Shown here: positions 15,404-24,025 of the stretch, piece after piece | How the letters are laid out: each line of letters opens with the position of its first letter | Numbering within the stretch: the first letter of the stretch is position 1 | NCBI GenBank assembly: GCA_934589705.1 | Contig: CAKTOH010000004.1 | Location: 62,001 to 126,000 of the forward strand | Origin: an uncultured Oscillospiraceae bacterium | GTDB lineage: Bacteria; Bacillota; Clostridia; Oscillospirales; Oscillospiraceae | Length of the DNA: 64,000 nucleotides | Reading direction: 5' to 3' | Notes under the pieces: model-generated | What the model saw: the letters and a program-made list of their open reading frames with translations, nothing else | What the model was told of the DNA's origin: nothing | Database searches by the model: none | Program-made: the position numbers and the translations under genes

Positions 15404-16876
15404 TTGCTTACCCCATTTTACGAAAAGCTGCACATTACGGATACCGTTTCCGTAATCATCATCTCCATCGCCCTGATGCTGATCTGCGGCTTTGCCGCCA
15501 CCCGTGTCACCAAGCGTTTGCGGCTGCCCAATGTGACGGCCTACATCGTCGCGGGCATTCTTATCGGCCCCTACTGCCTGAATCTGATACCCGGAAACGT
15601 AATTGGCGGCATGGATTTCATCGCCGATATTGCCCTGGCCTTCATCGCCTTCAGCACCGGCGAGTTTTTCAAGCTCGACACCCTGAAAAAAAGCGGGGCG
15701 AAGGTCACGGTGATCACCGTTTTGGAAGCGGTTCTGGCCTCCGTTCTGGTATTTATCGTCACCTATTTTGTACTGGGACTGGAGCTGAGCTTCTCCATCG
15801 TTCTGGCCGCCCTGGCCTCCGCCACCGCACCCGCCTCCACCGTCATGACCATCCGGCAGACCCACGCAAAGGGGGATTTCGTGGACACCCTGTTGCAGGT
15901 AGTTGCCCTGGACGATGTGGTGGGGCTGGTAGCCTACAGCATCGCCATTTCCGTGGCTCTGGCCTCCGGCACCGGCACCTTTCAGATGGGTTCCGTTCTG
16001 AAGCCCATTGCCGTGAATATTCTGGTGCTCCTGTTGGGCGGAGCCTTCGGCTTCTTTCTGAAGCTGCTGCTCCACAAGCGTTCCACGGACAACCGGCTTA
16101 TCGTCTCCATCGCCCTGCTGTTCGCCTTCTGCGGCATCTGCGCCATGCTGGATGTTTCCCCGCTGCTGGGCTGCATGTCCATGGGTACGGTCTACATCAA
16201 TCTCACGGGCGACAAGCGGCTGTTCCAGCAGCTCAATTATTTCAATCCGCCCATTCTGCTGCTGTTCTTCGTGCGCTCCGGGGTGAACTTTGACTTGGGC
16301 TCTCTCGTGAATACCTCCGACAGCATCGGCGCCACCCCCCTGGTGGTGGTGGGAATTCTCTATTTCCTGGTGCGGATCGTCGGAAAGTATATCGGCGCGT
16401 TCCTGGGCTGCCTGGCGACGAAAAAGGACGGAAAGGTTCGCAATTACCTGGGTCTTGCCCTGATTCCCCAGGCCGGTGTGGCCATCGGCCTGGCCGCCAC
16501 CGGCGCCCGGACGCTGGGCGGTGAAATGGGCAACGCCCTGGAAACCATCATCCTGGCCTCCAGCGTGCTCTATGAGCTGATCGGCCCTGCCTGCGCCAAG
16601 CTGTCGCTGTATCTGTCCGGTTCCTACTCCACAAAGCTGGAGGACTTAGCGCCCATTCCCGCCCCGGAGCCCGGCCAGCCGCCCAAATCCGAGGTGGAGC
16701 TGCTGATCGAGCGGATCCAGGCCATCCAGCGGGAGCTTCCCCGGCACAACAATCCCTACTATGAGGACGAGGAGGCCTTCACCGAGGCCGCCGCGGAGCA
16801 CTCCGCCCAGATGGAATCGTTCTTCACCGCATCCGGAAGAGTCAATCCGGTTATGACAAGGGGGAATAAAAAATGA
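15404..16876 (+). CDS. Kef-type cation:proton antiporter (CPA2)
   Basis: 490 residues from the preferred TTG start at 15404, which has AAGGGAG nine bases upstream; an alternative TTG at 15359 lies in a hairpin. About 12 membrane helices carry CPA2 landmarks: RLRLPNVTAYIVAGILIGP, FIAFSTGEFF, SATAPASTVMTIRQT and DDVVGLVAYSIA. No C-terminal nucleotide-binding (TrkA-N) domain; the tail (about 415-490) is polar and acidic. Transported ion (Na+ or K+) cannot be told. Its stop overlaps the next start (ATGA), so the two products are translationally coupled. Confidence 0.85.
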   Translation: MLTPFYEKLHITDTVSVIIISIALMLICGFAATRVTKRLRLPNVTAYIVAGILIGPYCLNLIPGNVIGGMDFIADIALAFIAFSTGEFFKLDTLKKSGAKVTVITVLEAVLASVLVFIVTYFVLGLELSFSIVLAALASATAPASTVMTIRQTHAKGDFVDTLLQVVALDDVVGLVAYSIAISVALASGTGTFQMGSVLKPIAVNILVLLLGGAFGFFLKLLLHKRSTDNRLIVSIALLFAFCGICAMLDVSPLLGCMSMGTVYINLTGDKRLFQQLNYFNPPILLLFFVRSGVNFDLGSLVNTSDSIGATPLVVVGILYFLVRIVGKYIGAFLGCLATKKDGKVRNYLGLALIPQAGVAIGLAATGARTLGGEMGNALETIILASSVLYELIGPACAKLSLYLSGSYSTKLEDLAPIPAPEPGQPPKSEVELLIERIQAIQRELPRHNNPYYEDEEAFTEAAAEHSAQMESFFTASGRVNPVMTRGNKK

Positions 16877-17607
16877 AGCAATGGATGTCCATGGGCGATC
16901 CCATCGCCCATCTGCTGGGCGCCTGGAGCGAGGGAATCAATCCCGGCTCCCTGCTGCTGCGGCTCACGCTGATCGTATGTCTGGCGGCCTCCATCGGCTG
17001 CGAGCGATCCAGCAAGCGGCACAGCGCCGGTCTGCGAACCTTCGTGCTTGTGGCCTTCTCCGCCACGGTGTCCACGCTGCTGGATCAGTATCTGTACCTG
17101 CTTTTGGGCTGCAAAGTGCCTGTTCTGTCCGCCGCCACCCTGCTGGCCGTTACCTCCGTCAGCGCCAATTCCATTCTCTATTCCTCCCGGGGGCAGATCA
17201 AGGGACTGACCACCTCCGCCGGACTTGTGAGCTGCTGCATTCTAGGGTTCACCGCCGGCGCGGGGCTGTACGCCCTGACCCTGATCGTGTATCTGTTCCT
17301 GCTGGCCATTCTTGCCGGGCTTCCCTCCTTTGAAACCTATCTGAAAAACCGCTCCAACCATTTTGAGGTTCACATGGAGCTGAAAAGCAGCGCGTATCTG
17401 CGGGATTTCGTCACGGTCAGCCGCCGTCTGGGGCTGCGCATCGACGATATTGAGGCCAACCAGGCCTACGCCGGTTCCGGCCTCAGCGTGTATTCCATCT
17501 GCCTGACCATCTGCTCCCCAGAGCTGAAAAAGTATAAGACCCATGTGGAAATCATCCAGGCTCTGTCCTCCCTGGATTACATTTACCACATTGAGGAAAT
17601 GCACTGA
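16873..17607 (+). CDS. MgtC/SapB-family membrane protein
   Basis: 244 residues. The N-terminal region carries the MgtC-type motif (RLTLIVCLAASIGCERSSKRHSAGLRTFVLVAFSATVSTLL) and about four membrane helices to residue 155; the C-terminal part is a soluble alpha-beta domain (about 165-244) like the ACT-like tail of long MgtC proteins. MgtC proteins modulate Mg2+ or ATP homeostasis and virulence in enterobacteria; the role here is unknown. Coupling to the Kef-type antiporter by a 4-bp overlap suggests a joint ion-homeostasis function. Confidence 0.75.
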   Translation: MKQWMSMGDPIAHLLGAWSEGINPGSLLLRLTLIVCLAASIGCERSSKRHSAGLRTFVLVAFSATVSTLLDQYLYLLLGCKVPVLSAATLLAVTSVSANSILYSSRGQIKGLTTSAGLVSCCILGFTAGAGLYALTLIVYLFLLAILAGLPSFETYLKNRSNHFEVHMELKSSAYLRDFVTVSRRLGLRIDDIEANQAYAGSGLSVYSICLTICSPELKKYKTHVEIIQALSSLDYIYHIEEMH

Positions 17608-17610
17608 TTT

Positions 17611-17784
17611 TTGATACTATTTCCTGATTAAAATCTTAATTTTAATCAGGAAGGCATCGCCTGAAGGCGCTGCCAGTTTTGTGATTTATAAGGAAAGAAA
17701 TCACAAAACAAGTCTCATATGAACTCCATGCCCTTCAGGCAATTAAAATCTTTTTTAAAGATTTTAATTGGAGTTCAGTATCAA
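17611..17784. repeat. Palindromic cloverleaf element E, complete copy
   Basis: 174 bp closed by TTGATACT (17611-17618)/AGTATCAA (17777-17784). Inside are a 12-bp hairpin CCTGATTAAAAT/ATTTTAATCAGG, GGCA.CGCC/GGCG.TGCC, a 12-bp GTTTTGTGATTT/AAATCACAAAAC, and a Y-shaped arm GAACTCCA/TGGAGTTC holding two more hairpins. Highly similar sequence, inverted, occurs at 50345-50481 and 50643-50797. The remaining gap 17785-17949 shows no gene. Confidence 0.8.
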
Positions 17785-17949
17785 TTGCGGCGAAAAGGGC
17801 AGCAGAAAACCTGCGTACCGGGAATCTCCCTCAGCTCAAAGATTCTTCCGGCAGAAATCCGTGGAAAGGTTTCATTTTCCGCCGGAATTTGAAAAAACTG
17901 TCCATAATCCACAAATACCGAAGCAGATAAAAACTTTTTCTGTTTAGGA

Positions 17950-17978
17950 TTGACAATTATCCCGTTTGTGTTTATAAT
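17950..17978 (+). promoter_or_regulatory. Consensus promoter of the Fe(III)-type binding-protein gene
   Basis: TTGACA (17950-17955), 17-bp spacer and TATAAT (17973-17978), both perfect consensus, 63 bp before the ATG. No Fur-like box was recognised. Confidence 0.85.
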
Positions 17979-18041
17979 AATGTCTGTTCAATCCGGTACC
18001 TGAATCGGCGCCGGAATTTTGAGGAACGGAGGAAAACTTCT

Positions 18042-19199
18042 ATGAAAAAGTATTTGGCACTGCTTCTGGCAGTGGTGATGGTTCTGTCTCTGGCCGCCTG
18101 CGGCGGCAAGACCGAGGCTCCCGCCGCTACCGAGGCTCCTAAGGCCGATGCTCCGGCTGCTACCGAGGCGGCCGAGGCCGATCCCATGGCTGATCTGGTT
18201 GCCGCGGCTCAGGCCGAGGGCGAGCTGACCGTTTACGGCTCCTGCGAGGAGGAGTACCTGGCAGCTGCCTGTGAGCACTTCCAGGAGCTCTACGGCATCA
18301 AGGTCAACTATCAGCGTCTGTCCACCGGTGAGGTTCAGGCCAAGATCGAGGAAGAGAAGGGCAATCCTTCCGCCGACGTCTGGTTTGGCGGCACCACCGA
18401 TCCCTACAACGTGCTGGCGAAGGAAGATCTGCTGGAGCCCTACGCCGCTCAGAACGCTTCCCACCTGCTCAGCGATATGTACAAGGATCCGGACGGCAAG
18501 TGGTACGGCATCTACAAGGGCATCCTGGGCTTCATGGTCAACACCGATGAGCTGACCCGTATGGGTCTGGAAGCTCCCGCCGACTGGCAGGATCTGCTGA
18601 AGGACGAGTACAAGGGTCTCATCTGGCTGTCCAACTACAACACCGCCGGCACCGCCAAGCTGGTCATCAACACCATGATCCAGAAGTACGGCCACGACGA
18701 AGGCATCCAGTACCTGGTGGACCTGGATAAGAACATCGAGGTTTACACCAAGTCCGGCTCCGGCCCCTCCAAGAACGTGGGCACCGGCGAGTGCGTCATC
18801 GGCATCGGCTTCCTGCATGACGGCATCACCCAGATCGTGGACAACGGCTACGACAACGTCCAGCTGGTCATCCCCTCCACCGGCACCTCCTTCGAGGTCG
18901 GCGCCACCGCCATCTTCAAGGGCGCTGCCCATCCCAATGCCGCCAAGCTGTGGATTGAGTACGCTCTGTCTCCTGAGTGCGTGAACCTGGCTGCCCAGAA
19001 CGGTTCTTACCAGTTCCTGGTCATCGACAACGCCACTCAGCCCGAGGTTGCCATGCAGTTCGGCCTGGATCCCGACAACGTCATGGACTATGACTTCGAG
19101 GATGCCAAGAACAACATCGGCACCTACATCGAAGAGGTCATGGCTGCTCTGAACGCCGGCGGCGCTGACACCGGTGCGGATCGCTTCAAGACCGAGTAA
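18042..19199 (+). CDS. Fe(III)-type ABC transporter substrate-binding lipoprotein
   Basis: 385 residues. A signal peptide with lipobox LSLAAC (C20) is followed by a low-complexity Ala/Glu/Pro linker (about 24-48) and a type 2 periplasmic-binding fold of the FbpA/AfuA kind (ELTVYGSCEEEYLAAACEHFQE, VWFGGTTDPY, YKGILGFMVNTD). The codon set is narrow and the promoter perfect, as for a highly expressed gene. The permease and ATPase genes follow, after a terminator and a family-C insertion. Ligand could be ferric iron, but relatives bind thiamine, phosphonates or polyamines. Confidence 0.85.
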   Translation: MKKYLALLLAVVMVLSLAACGGKTEAPAATEAPKADAPAATEAAEADPMADLVAAAQAEGELTVYGSCEEEYLAAACEHFQELYGIKVNYQRLSTGEVQAKIEEEKGNPSADVWFGGTTDPYNVLAKEDLLEPYAAQNASHLLSDMYKDPDGKWYGIYKGILGFMVNTDELTRMGLEAPADWQDLLKDEYKGLIWLSNYNTAGTAKLVINTMIQKYGHDEGIQYLVDLDKNIEVYTKSGSGPSKNVGTGECVIGIGFLHDGITQIVDNGYDNVQLVIPSTGTSFEVGATAIFKGAAHPNAAKLWIEYALSPECVNLAAQNGSYQFLVIDNATQPEVAMQFGLDPDNVMDYDFEDAKNNIGTYIEEVMAALNAGGADTGADRFKTE

Positions 19200-19213
19200 T
19201 TTACCGAACCCTT

Positions 19214-19247
19214 AGGGCGGCGGCTTCTGCCGCCGCCCTCTTTTTTT
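19214..19247 (+). terminator. Strong terminator after the binding-protein gene
   Basis: An 11-bp GC stem (AGGGCGGCGGC/GCCGCCGCCCT) with a TTCT loop, then CTTTTTTT. It probably limits read-through so that the binding protein exceeds the membrane subunits. A second inverted repeat (GGAAGCACGGATGAAAT and its complement, 19251-19294) follows. Confidence 0.85.
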
Positions 19248-19302
19248 CGGAAGCACGGATGAAATTCCATCCGCGGATTTCATCCGTGCTTCCGAAAGCC
19301 AT

Positions 19303-19521
19303 GGAAGCTCTGATTAAATCGGCAAGAGCTGGGAGCGAGAGATTTTTCTCTAGCCGAAGGGTTCAAAAGCGGAGGAATACTGGATGTACCCGCAAGGGGT
19401 ATGCCGCATCCGTAAGCCAGCTTGCGCTGGCAACGGCTGCGCTATATTGCCCACTTTTGAAGCCGCACGGATAGGGAAAAAGATCCGCTATCCAGCCGCA
19501 GACGATTTATTCAGAGGTTCC
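19303..19521. mobile_element. Family-C miniature inverted-repeat element (C2)
   Basis: 219 bp. The ends (GGAAGCTCTGATTAAATC and GATTTATTCAGAGGTTCC) and arms match copy C1, but the central loop carries about 55 extra bp with its own small inverted repeats. It lies within the transporter operon between the binding-protein terminator and the permease start. Confidence 0.8.
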
Positions 19522-19548
19522 CTATTTCAACAAGGAGGGAGAAGGCCT

Positions 19549-21261
19549 ATGGCTACTACCCAAAGCGCGGCTCTGGACCGAAAGAAACTGATGGGCGACC
19601 CCATTCTGGTAACAACCATTGTCGTGCTGATTACGTTCCTCACGCTTTTTATTCTCTACCCCCTGGCAATCCTCCTGGTGGACAGCTTTGTGGGCGACGG
19701 AGGCTTCAGCCTGGATGTATTCCGGCGGATCTTTGACATGCCCACCTTCACCCGGGCCATCACCAACACGCTGAAGGTTGGCTTCCTGGTGGGAATCCTT
19801 TCCACCCTGGTAGGCCTGCTCTTTGCCTATGTGGAGGTCTACGTCCGCATGGACAAGTTCGTTGGCGGTCTGTTCAAGGTGGTTTCCATGCTGCCCGTGG
19901 TGTCCCCACCCTTCGTGCTGAGCCTTTCCATGATTATGCTCTTCGGCAAGGCGGGCATCATCACCCGGTTCCTGCTGGGCATTTACGACAACAGCGTCTA
20001 TGGCTTCTGGGGCATTGCCATCGTCCAGACCCTCACTTTCTTCCCGGTTTGCTACATGATGCTGAAAGGTCTGCTCAAGAACATCGACCCCTCCCTGGAG
20101 GAAGCCGCCCGGGACATGGGTGCCTCCCGGTGGAAGGTCTTCACCAGCGTGACCTTGCCCCTGATGCTGCCGGGTCTGGGCAACGCCTTCCTCGTGACTT
20201 TCATTGAGTCCATCGCCGACTTTGCCAACCCCATGATCATCGGCGGCTCCTATGATACCCTGGCCACCACCATTTACCTGCAAATTACCGGCGCTTACGA
20301 CAAGGCCGGTGCCGCCGCCATGGCCGTGGTGCTGCTGTGCATCACCCTGGGCATGTTTGCGGTGCAGAAGTATTACTTGGAGCGCAAGACCGCCGCCACC
20401 CTGACGGGCAAGGCCTCCCGGGGTCGGATGCTCATTACGGACAAGAGTGTGAAGATCCCTCTGACCGTGCTGTGCACCCTGGTTGCCCTCTTCGTCATTC
20501 TGATGTACATCTGCGTGCCCATCGGCGCCTGCTTCCCCACCTGGGGCTACAAGTTCTTCCCCCTCACCGGCAAGTGGTTCAAGCTGGTGTTCTCCCGGTA
20601 TCACGGCTTCCAGGCCTTCCGGGATTCCTTCGTGCTGAGCCTGATTGCTTCCCCCATTACGGCACTTCTGAGCATGATCATCTCCTACTTGGTAGTCAAG
20701 CGGAACTTCAAGGCCAAGGGCTTTATTGAAGCGGTGTCCATGCTGGCCATGGCCGTGCCCGGCACGGTACTGGGCGTGGGCTACATCCGGGGCTTCTCCG
20801 GCGGTCTGTTCCACACGGGGCTCCTGCAGGGGCTCTACGGCACCGGCGCCATTCTGATTATTGTCTTTGTGGTTCGCTCCCTGCCCACCGGCACCCGCAG
20901 CGGCATTTCCGCCCTGCGGCAGATCGACAAGTCCATCGAGGAATCCGCCTATGACATGGGCGCGGACAGCTTCCGGGTGTTCATGACCGTGACCCTGCCG
21001 CTGATCAAGGATTCCTTCCTCAGCGGCCTCGTCACCGCCTTTGTGCGAAGCATCACCGCAATTTCCGCCATTATTCTGCTGGTGACCCCCCAGTTCCTGC
21101 TCATCACCGTGCAGATCAACGAGTTTGCCGAGAAGGGCTCCTTCAGCCTGGCCTGCGCCTTCGCGACCATCCTGATTGGCATTACCTACGGCAGCGTGCT
21201 GCTCATGAACCTGGTCACCAAATACTTCGGCACCAGCAGAAAGATCAAGGAGGGCAAGTAA
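19549..21261 (+). CDS. Fe(III)-type ABC transporter fused permease
   Basis: 570 residues, two homologous permease halves (about 20-285 and 300-565), as in FbpB/AfuB-type transporters. Each half carries an EAA loop: EEAARDMGASRWKVFTSVTLPLM in the first and EESAYDMGADSFRVFMTVTLPLI in the second. Twelve or so membrane helices. The start at 19549 is fixed by AAGGAGGGA; a longer frame upstream runs through the family-C element and is not credible. Followed by the ATPase gene 3 bp later. Confidence 0.9.
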   Translation: MATTQSAALDRKKLMGDPILVTTIVVLITFLTLFILYPLAILLVDSFVGDGGFSLDVFRRIFDMPTFTRAITNTLKVGFLVGILSTLVGLLFAYVEVYVRMDKFVGGLFKVVSMLPVVSPPFVLSLSMIMLFGKAGIITRFLLGIYDNSVYGFWGIAIVQTLTFFPVCYMMLKGLLKNIDPSLEEAARDMGASRWKVFTSVTLPLMLPGLGNAFLVTFIESIADFANPMIIGGSYDTLATTIYLQITGAYDKAGAAAMAVVLLCITLGMFAVQKYYLERKTAATLTGKASRGRMLITDKSVKIPLTVLCTLVALFVILMYICVPIGACFPTWGYKFFPLTGKWFKLVFSRYHGFQAFRDSFVLSLIASPITALLSMIISYLVVKRNFKAKGFIEAVSMLAMAVPGTVLGVGYIRGFSGGLFHTGLLQGLYGTGAILIIVFVVRSLPTGTRSGISALRQIDKSIEESAYDMGADSFRVFMTVTLPLIKDSFLSGLVTAFVRSITAISAIILLVTPQFLLITVQINEFAEKGSFSLACAFATILIGITYGSVLLMNLVTKYFGTSRKIKEGK

Positions 21262-21264
21262 GCC

Positions 21265-22341
21265 ATGGAGAAAGTAAAAAAAGGTGTGCGCCTGGAGCAC
21301 ATTTCCAAAATTTACCAGGATCCCAAAACCGGCAAGGACTTTTACGCCGTCAAGGATAACTCCCTGACCATCGCCCCCGGCGAGTTTGTGACGCTGCTGG
21401 GCCCCTCCGGCTGCGGCAAAACCACCACTCTTCGGATGATCGCCGGCTTTGAAAGCCCGGACGAAGGCGAAATTTATCTGGGAGACGAGCCCATCAACGC
21501 TCTGACCCCCAACAAGCGGGACACCGCCATGGTGTTCCAGAGCTACGCGCTGCTTCCCCACTACAACGTCTTTGACAACGTGGCCTACGGCCTGAAGCTC
21601 CGGAAGGTGCCCCAGGCGCAGATCAAGGAGCGGGTCATGAAGATTCTTGACCTGGTGGAGCTGTCCGGCATGGAAGGCCGGATGACTAACCAGCTGTCCG
21701 GCGGTCAGCAGCAGCGTGTGGCACTGGCCCGTGCCCTGGTCATCGAGCCCAGCGTGCTGCTCTTCGACGAGCCTCTTTCCAACCTGGACGCCAAGCTGCG
21801 CGTGACCATGCGGACGGAAATCCGCCGGATTCAGCAGGAAGTGGGCATCACCGCCATTTACGTCACCCACGACCAGAGCGAGGCCATGGCTCTGTCCGAC
21901 CGGATCATCATCATGCGCTCCGGCGTGGTAGAGCAGATCGGCTCCCCCCAGGAGATCTACTACCATCCCGTCAACGAGTTCGTGGCCGACTTCATCGGCG
22001 AGGCCAACTTCCTGAAGGGCAAGCTGGAAGCCCTGGAAAACGGCCGTGCCCGGCTGAACGTCTCCGGCGACATCTGTCACGCCGCGGCCGTGCCCGGCAT
22101 GGAGGTGGGCAAGGACTACACCATCGTCCTGCGGCCGGAAGCGGCGGCTCTGGCGGAATCCGGCGGTCTGCCCTGCAAGGTGGTTCTGTCCTGCTTCATG
22201 GGCTCCTATCAGAACTACCATGTGCAGGTAGGCGATACCCTGGTCAAGCTCACCGACCCCAACCCCAAGAACAAGCGGATCTATCAGGTGGGCGAAAGCT
22301 GCTGCCTGACCTTCGACCCGGAAAACGTCCACGTTCTGTAA
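21265..22341 (+). CDS. Fe(III)/spermidine-type ABC transporter ATPase
   Basis: 358 residues: Walker A GPSGCGKTTT, Q-loop VFQSYALLPH, signature LSGGQQQRVALARAL, Walker B VLLFDEPLSNLDAKLR, switch His in VTHDQSEA, then a C-terminal TOBE-like regulatory domain (about 245-358). This is the FbpC/PotA class. It completes the importer encoded from 18042. A terminator at 22352-22405 ends the operon. Confidence 0.92.
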   Translation: MEKVKKGVRLEHISKIYQDPKTGKDFYAVKDNSLTIAPGEFVTLLGPSGCGKTTTLRMIAGFESPDEGEIYLGDEPINALTPNKRDTAMVFQSYALLPHYNVFDNVAYGLKLRKVPQAQIKERVMKILDLVELSGMEGRMTNQLSGGQQQRVALARALVIEPSVLLFDEPLSNLDAKLRVTMRTEIRRIQQEVGITAIYVTHDQSEAMALSDRIIIMRSGVVEQIGSPQEIYYHPVNEFVADFIGEANFLKGKLEALENGRARLNVSGDICHAAAVPGMEVGKDYTIVLRPEAAALAESGGLPCKVVLSCFMGSYQNYHVQVGDTLVKLTDPNPKNKRIYQVGESCCLTFDPENVHVL

Positions 22342-22351
22342 ATACGGCAAT

Positions 22352-22405
22352 CCCCCGAAAGCAGCCTTGGGAACCTTCCAAGCACTGCTTTCGGGGGTGT
22401 TTTTT
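22352..22405 (+). terminator. Terminator of the Fe(III)-type transporter operon
   Basis: CCCCCGAAAGCAG (22352-22364) pairs with CTGCTTTCGGGGG (22385-22397), followed by TGTTTTTT. Confidence 0.85.
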
Positions 22406-22420
22406 CCTCAGCAAGGGTAA

Positions 22421-22457
22421 AGCAGGGGCATCCGGCGGCTGCCGGATGCCCCTGCTT
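22421..22457. repeat. Hairpin, left flanking copy (37-bp direct repeat with 22639-22675)
   Basis: A 14-bp stem GCAGGGGCATCCGG/CCGGATGCCCCTGC. The same 37 bp, with two C-to-T changes that leave G-U pairs in RNA, recur immediately right of the family-B element. Confidence 0.8.
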
Positions 22458-22638
22458 GAGGCTGTCGAAAAACCGTGTCATTGCGAGCCAGTGCTCACAC
22501 TGGCGTGGCAATCCCCCTGATTTTCAAACATTTTCGTTCCTAAATCATCGGTTCTTACGTTCAACCGGGGGATTCCCACACCAGTCTGCGGACTGGTTCG
22601 GAATGACAACGTATCTTTCGGACTTTTTTGACACGCTG
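22458..22638. mobile_element. Family-B 181-bp element, copy 1
   Basis: Exactly 181 bp between two copies of a terminator-like hairpin. Imperfect terminal inverted repeats include TGTCGAAAAACC...GTCATTGCGAGCCAG on the left and the complement of CTGGTTCGGAATGAC...TTTTTTGACA on the right. Copy 2 at 53520-53700 has the same length and orientation and differs at roughly a tenth of positions. No coding capacity. Confidence 0.8.
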
Positions 22639-22675
22639 AGCAGGGGCATTCGGCGGCTGTCGGATGCCCCTGCTT
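22639..22675. repeat. Hairpin, right flanking copy
   Basis: Second copy of the 37-bp hairpin at 22421-22457, now 5 bp from the stop codon of the FmdE gene on the minus strand. Confidence 0.8.
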
Positions 22676-22679
22676 TCTA

Positions 22680-23240
22680 TTATACGTCAAATCGGTCGTA
22701 GGCTTCGTAACAATCCAGGCAAAGCTTCTTTCCCCCCGCAAGCCGGATCCAATTGGCTCCGGTGCTTTCGCCGCAGCATTCGCAGGGATAGGAGTCAAAA
22801 ATCCGCGCCGCCTCCGGCAGATGAAGCTTCGCCTCCATTACCCGGAACATATCCTCCGGGGCGCAGCTCTGGTAATAGGCAAAGGATTCCTGCCGGGTCA
22901 TGCCCTCCGGCTTCGGTTTCAGAACCAGCCGAAGAGATTTCCCGTTTTTCCGGTCGAAGAAGGTAAACGCCTGCTTACCCCGCATATGGAACAGCAGATT
23001 GCCTTTGCCGATGCTGCATCCCAGAATCACCTGGATGGCATCGACACCGCAGGCATCGTTTTCGCTGATACATACAATTTCTTCATCCGCCGACAGACAT
23101 CCCGCGTTTCCGCCGCCGCCCAGCCCCAGCTTCAGAAGCTCGATGGCATACAGCGAGGCCTTGTAGCCAATGGTCAGGCCGCCGCATTCGTGCCCGTGAA
23201 ACTCCACACATTTTTTCCACAACGCTTTATTCTCGTCCAT
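22680..23240 (-). CDS. FmdE-family protein with C-terminal zinc finger
   Basis: 186 residues. The N-terminal domain has the FmdE signature (FHGHECGGLTIGYKAS, then NDACGVDAIQVILGCSIGKGNL) and the C-terminus a four-cysteine zinc finger (CECC...LCLDC). The family is named after a subunit of formylmethanofuran dehydrogenase, but bacterial members occur with molybdenum/tungsten or chelate transporters and have no proven function. Here it is the last gene of a metal/chelate importer operon, 29 bp after the ATPase, which suggests a metal-handling role. Confidence 0.82.
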   Translation of the reverse strand: MDENKALWKKCVEFHGHECGGLTIGYKASLYAIELLKLGLGGGGNAGCLSADEEIVCISENDACGVDAIQVILGCSIGKGNLLFHMRGKQAFTFFDRKNGKSLRLVLKPKPEGMTRQESFAYYQSCAPEDMFRVMEAKLHLPEAARIFDSYPCECCGESTGANWIRLAGGKKLCLDCYEAYDRFDV

Positions 23241-23269
23241 GATAATCCGTCCTTTCTCTTCCGGTTGGC

Positions 23270-24025
23270 TTACGATTCCACCAGAACCATTCTTTGATTT
23301 TCTACCTCTACCACCCGGCCGTCAATCTGATACACAGCCTTCAGCGCCTCCGGGGTCAGAACCCTGTAGTCGCCGTTGGCGTACACCTGACCCTGGCGAA
23401 GCAGCAGGAACCGGTCGCAGAACCGGAGCGCCAGATTCAGGTCATGAATCACGACAACGGCAGTCAGGCCGTCCTGATGGCAAAGCTCCCGCACAATTTC
23501 CAGCACCTGATACTGGTTGTGAATGTCCAGGCTGCTGGTAGGCTCGTCCAGAAGCAGCAGCTTCGGCTGCTGGGCCAGCGCTCTTGCCAGCATAACCTTC
23601 TGCCGCTCACCGCCGGAGAGCTGATTCAGAAACCGTCCCCGCAGGGATTCCAGATTCAGCCGCTCCATGGCGCTGTGGACGATCTGATGATCCTTCTCCG
23701 TAAATCCCCACTTCATATAGGGCCGTCTTCCCAGCATGACCACGTCGTGAACCGTCATCTGGGTATTGGGAACCGTCTGGGAGACAAAGGCAATGCGCCG
23801 GGAAACCTGGTGGTTGCTCATTTGCAGAATGCTCTCCCCATCCAGAAGCAGCTCCCCGGAGTCCGCCTTCAGAATTTTATTCAGACACTTCAGCAGCGTG
23901 CTTTTCCCCACGCCGTTGTTTCCCAGAATTGCCAGGAACTGACCCTGTTCCAGGGTCATACTCACGTCCTTCAGAACCTCTCCGCCACCGTGGTAGTGGT
24001 AGGAGATGTTTTTCACTTCCATCAT
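23270..24025 (-). CDS. Iron-siderophore/cobalamin-class ABC transporter ATPase
   Basis: 251 residues: Walker A GNNGVGKST, Q-loop FVSQTVPNTQMTVHDVVMLGRRPY (the FepC/BtuD-type pattern), signature LSGGERQKVMLARAL, Walker B LLLLDEPTSSLD, and VIHDLNLALRFCD. Its start overlaps the permease stop (ATGA), so the two are coupled. The chelate carried cannot be read from the ATPase. Confidence 0.9.
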   Translation of the reverse strand: MMEVKNISYHYHGGGEVLKDVSMTLEQGQFLAILGNNGVGKSTLLKCLNKILKADSGELLLDGESILQMSNHQVSRRIAFVSQTVPNTQMTVHDVVMLGRRPYMKWGFTEKDHQIVHSAMERLNLESLRGRFLNQLSGGERQKVMLARALAQQPKLLLLDEPTSSLDIHNQYQVLEIVRELCHQDGLTAVVVIHDLNLALRFCDRFLLLRQGQVYANGDYRVLTPEALKAVYQIDGRVVEVENQRMVLVES

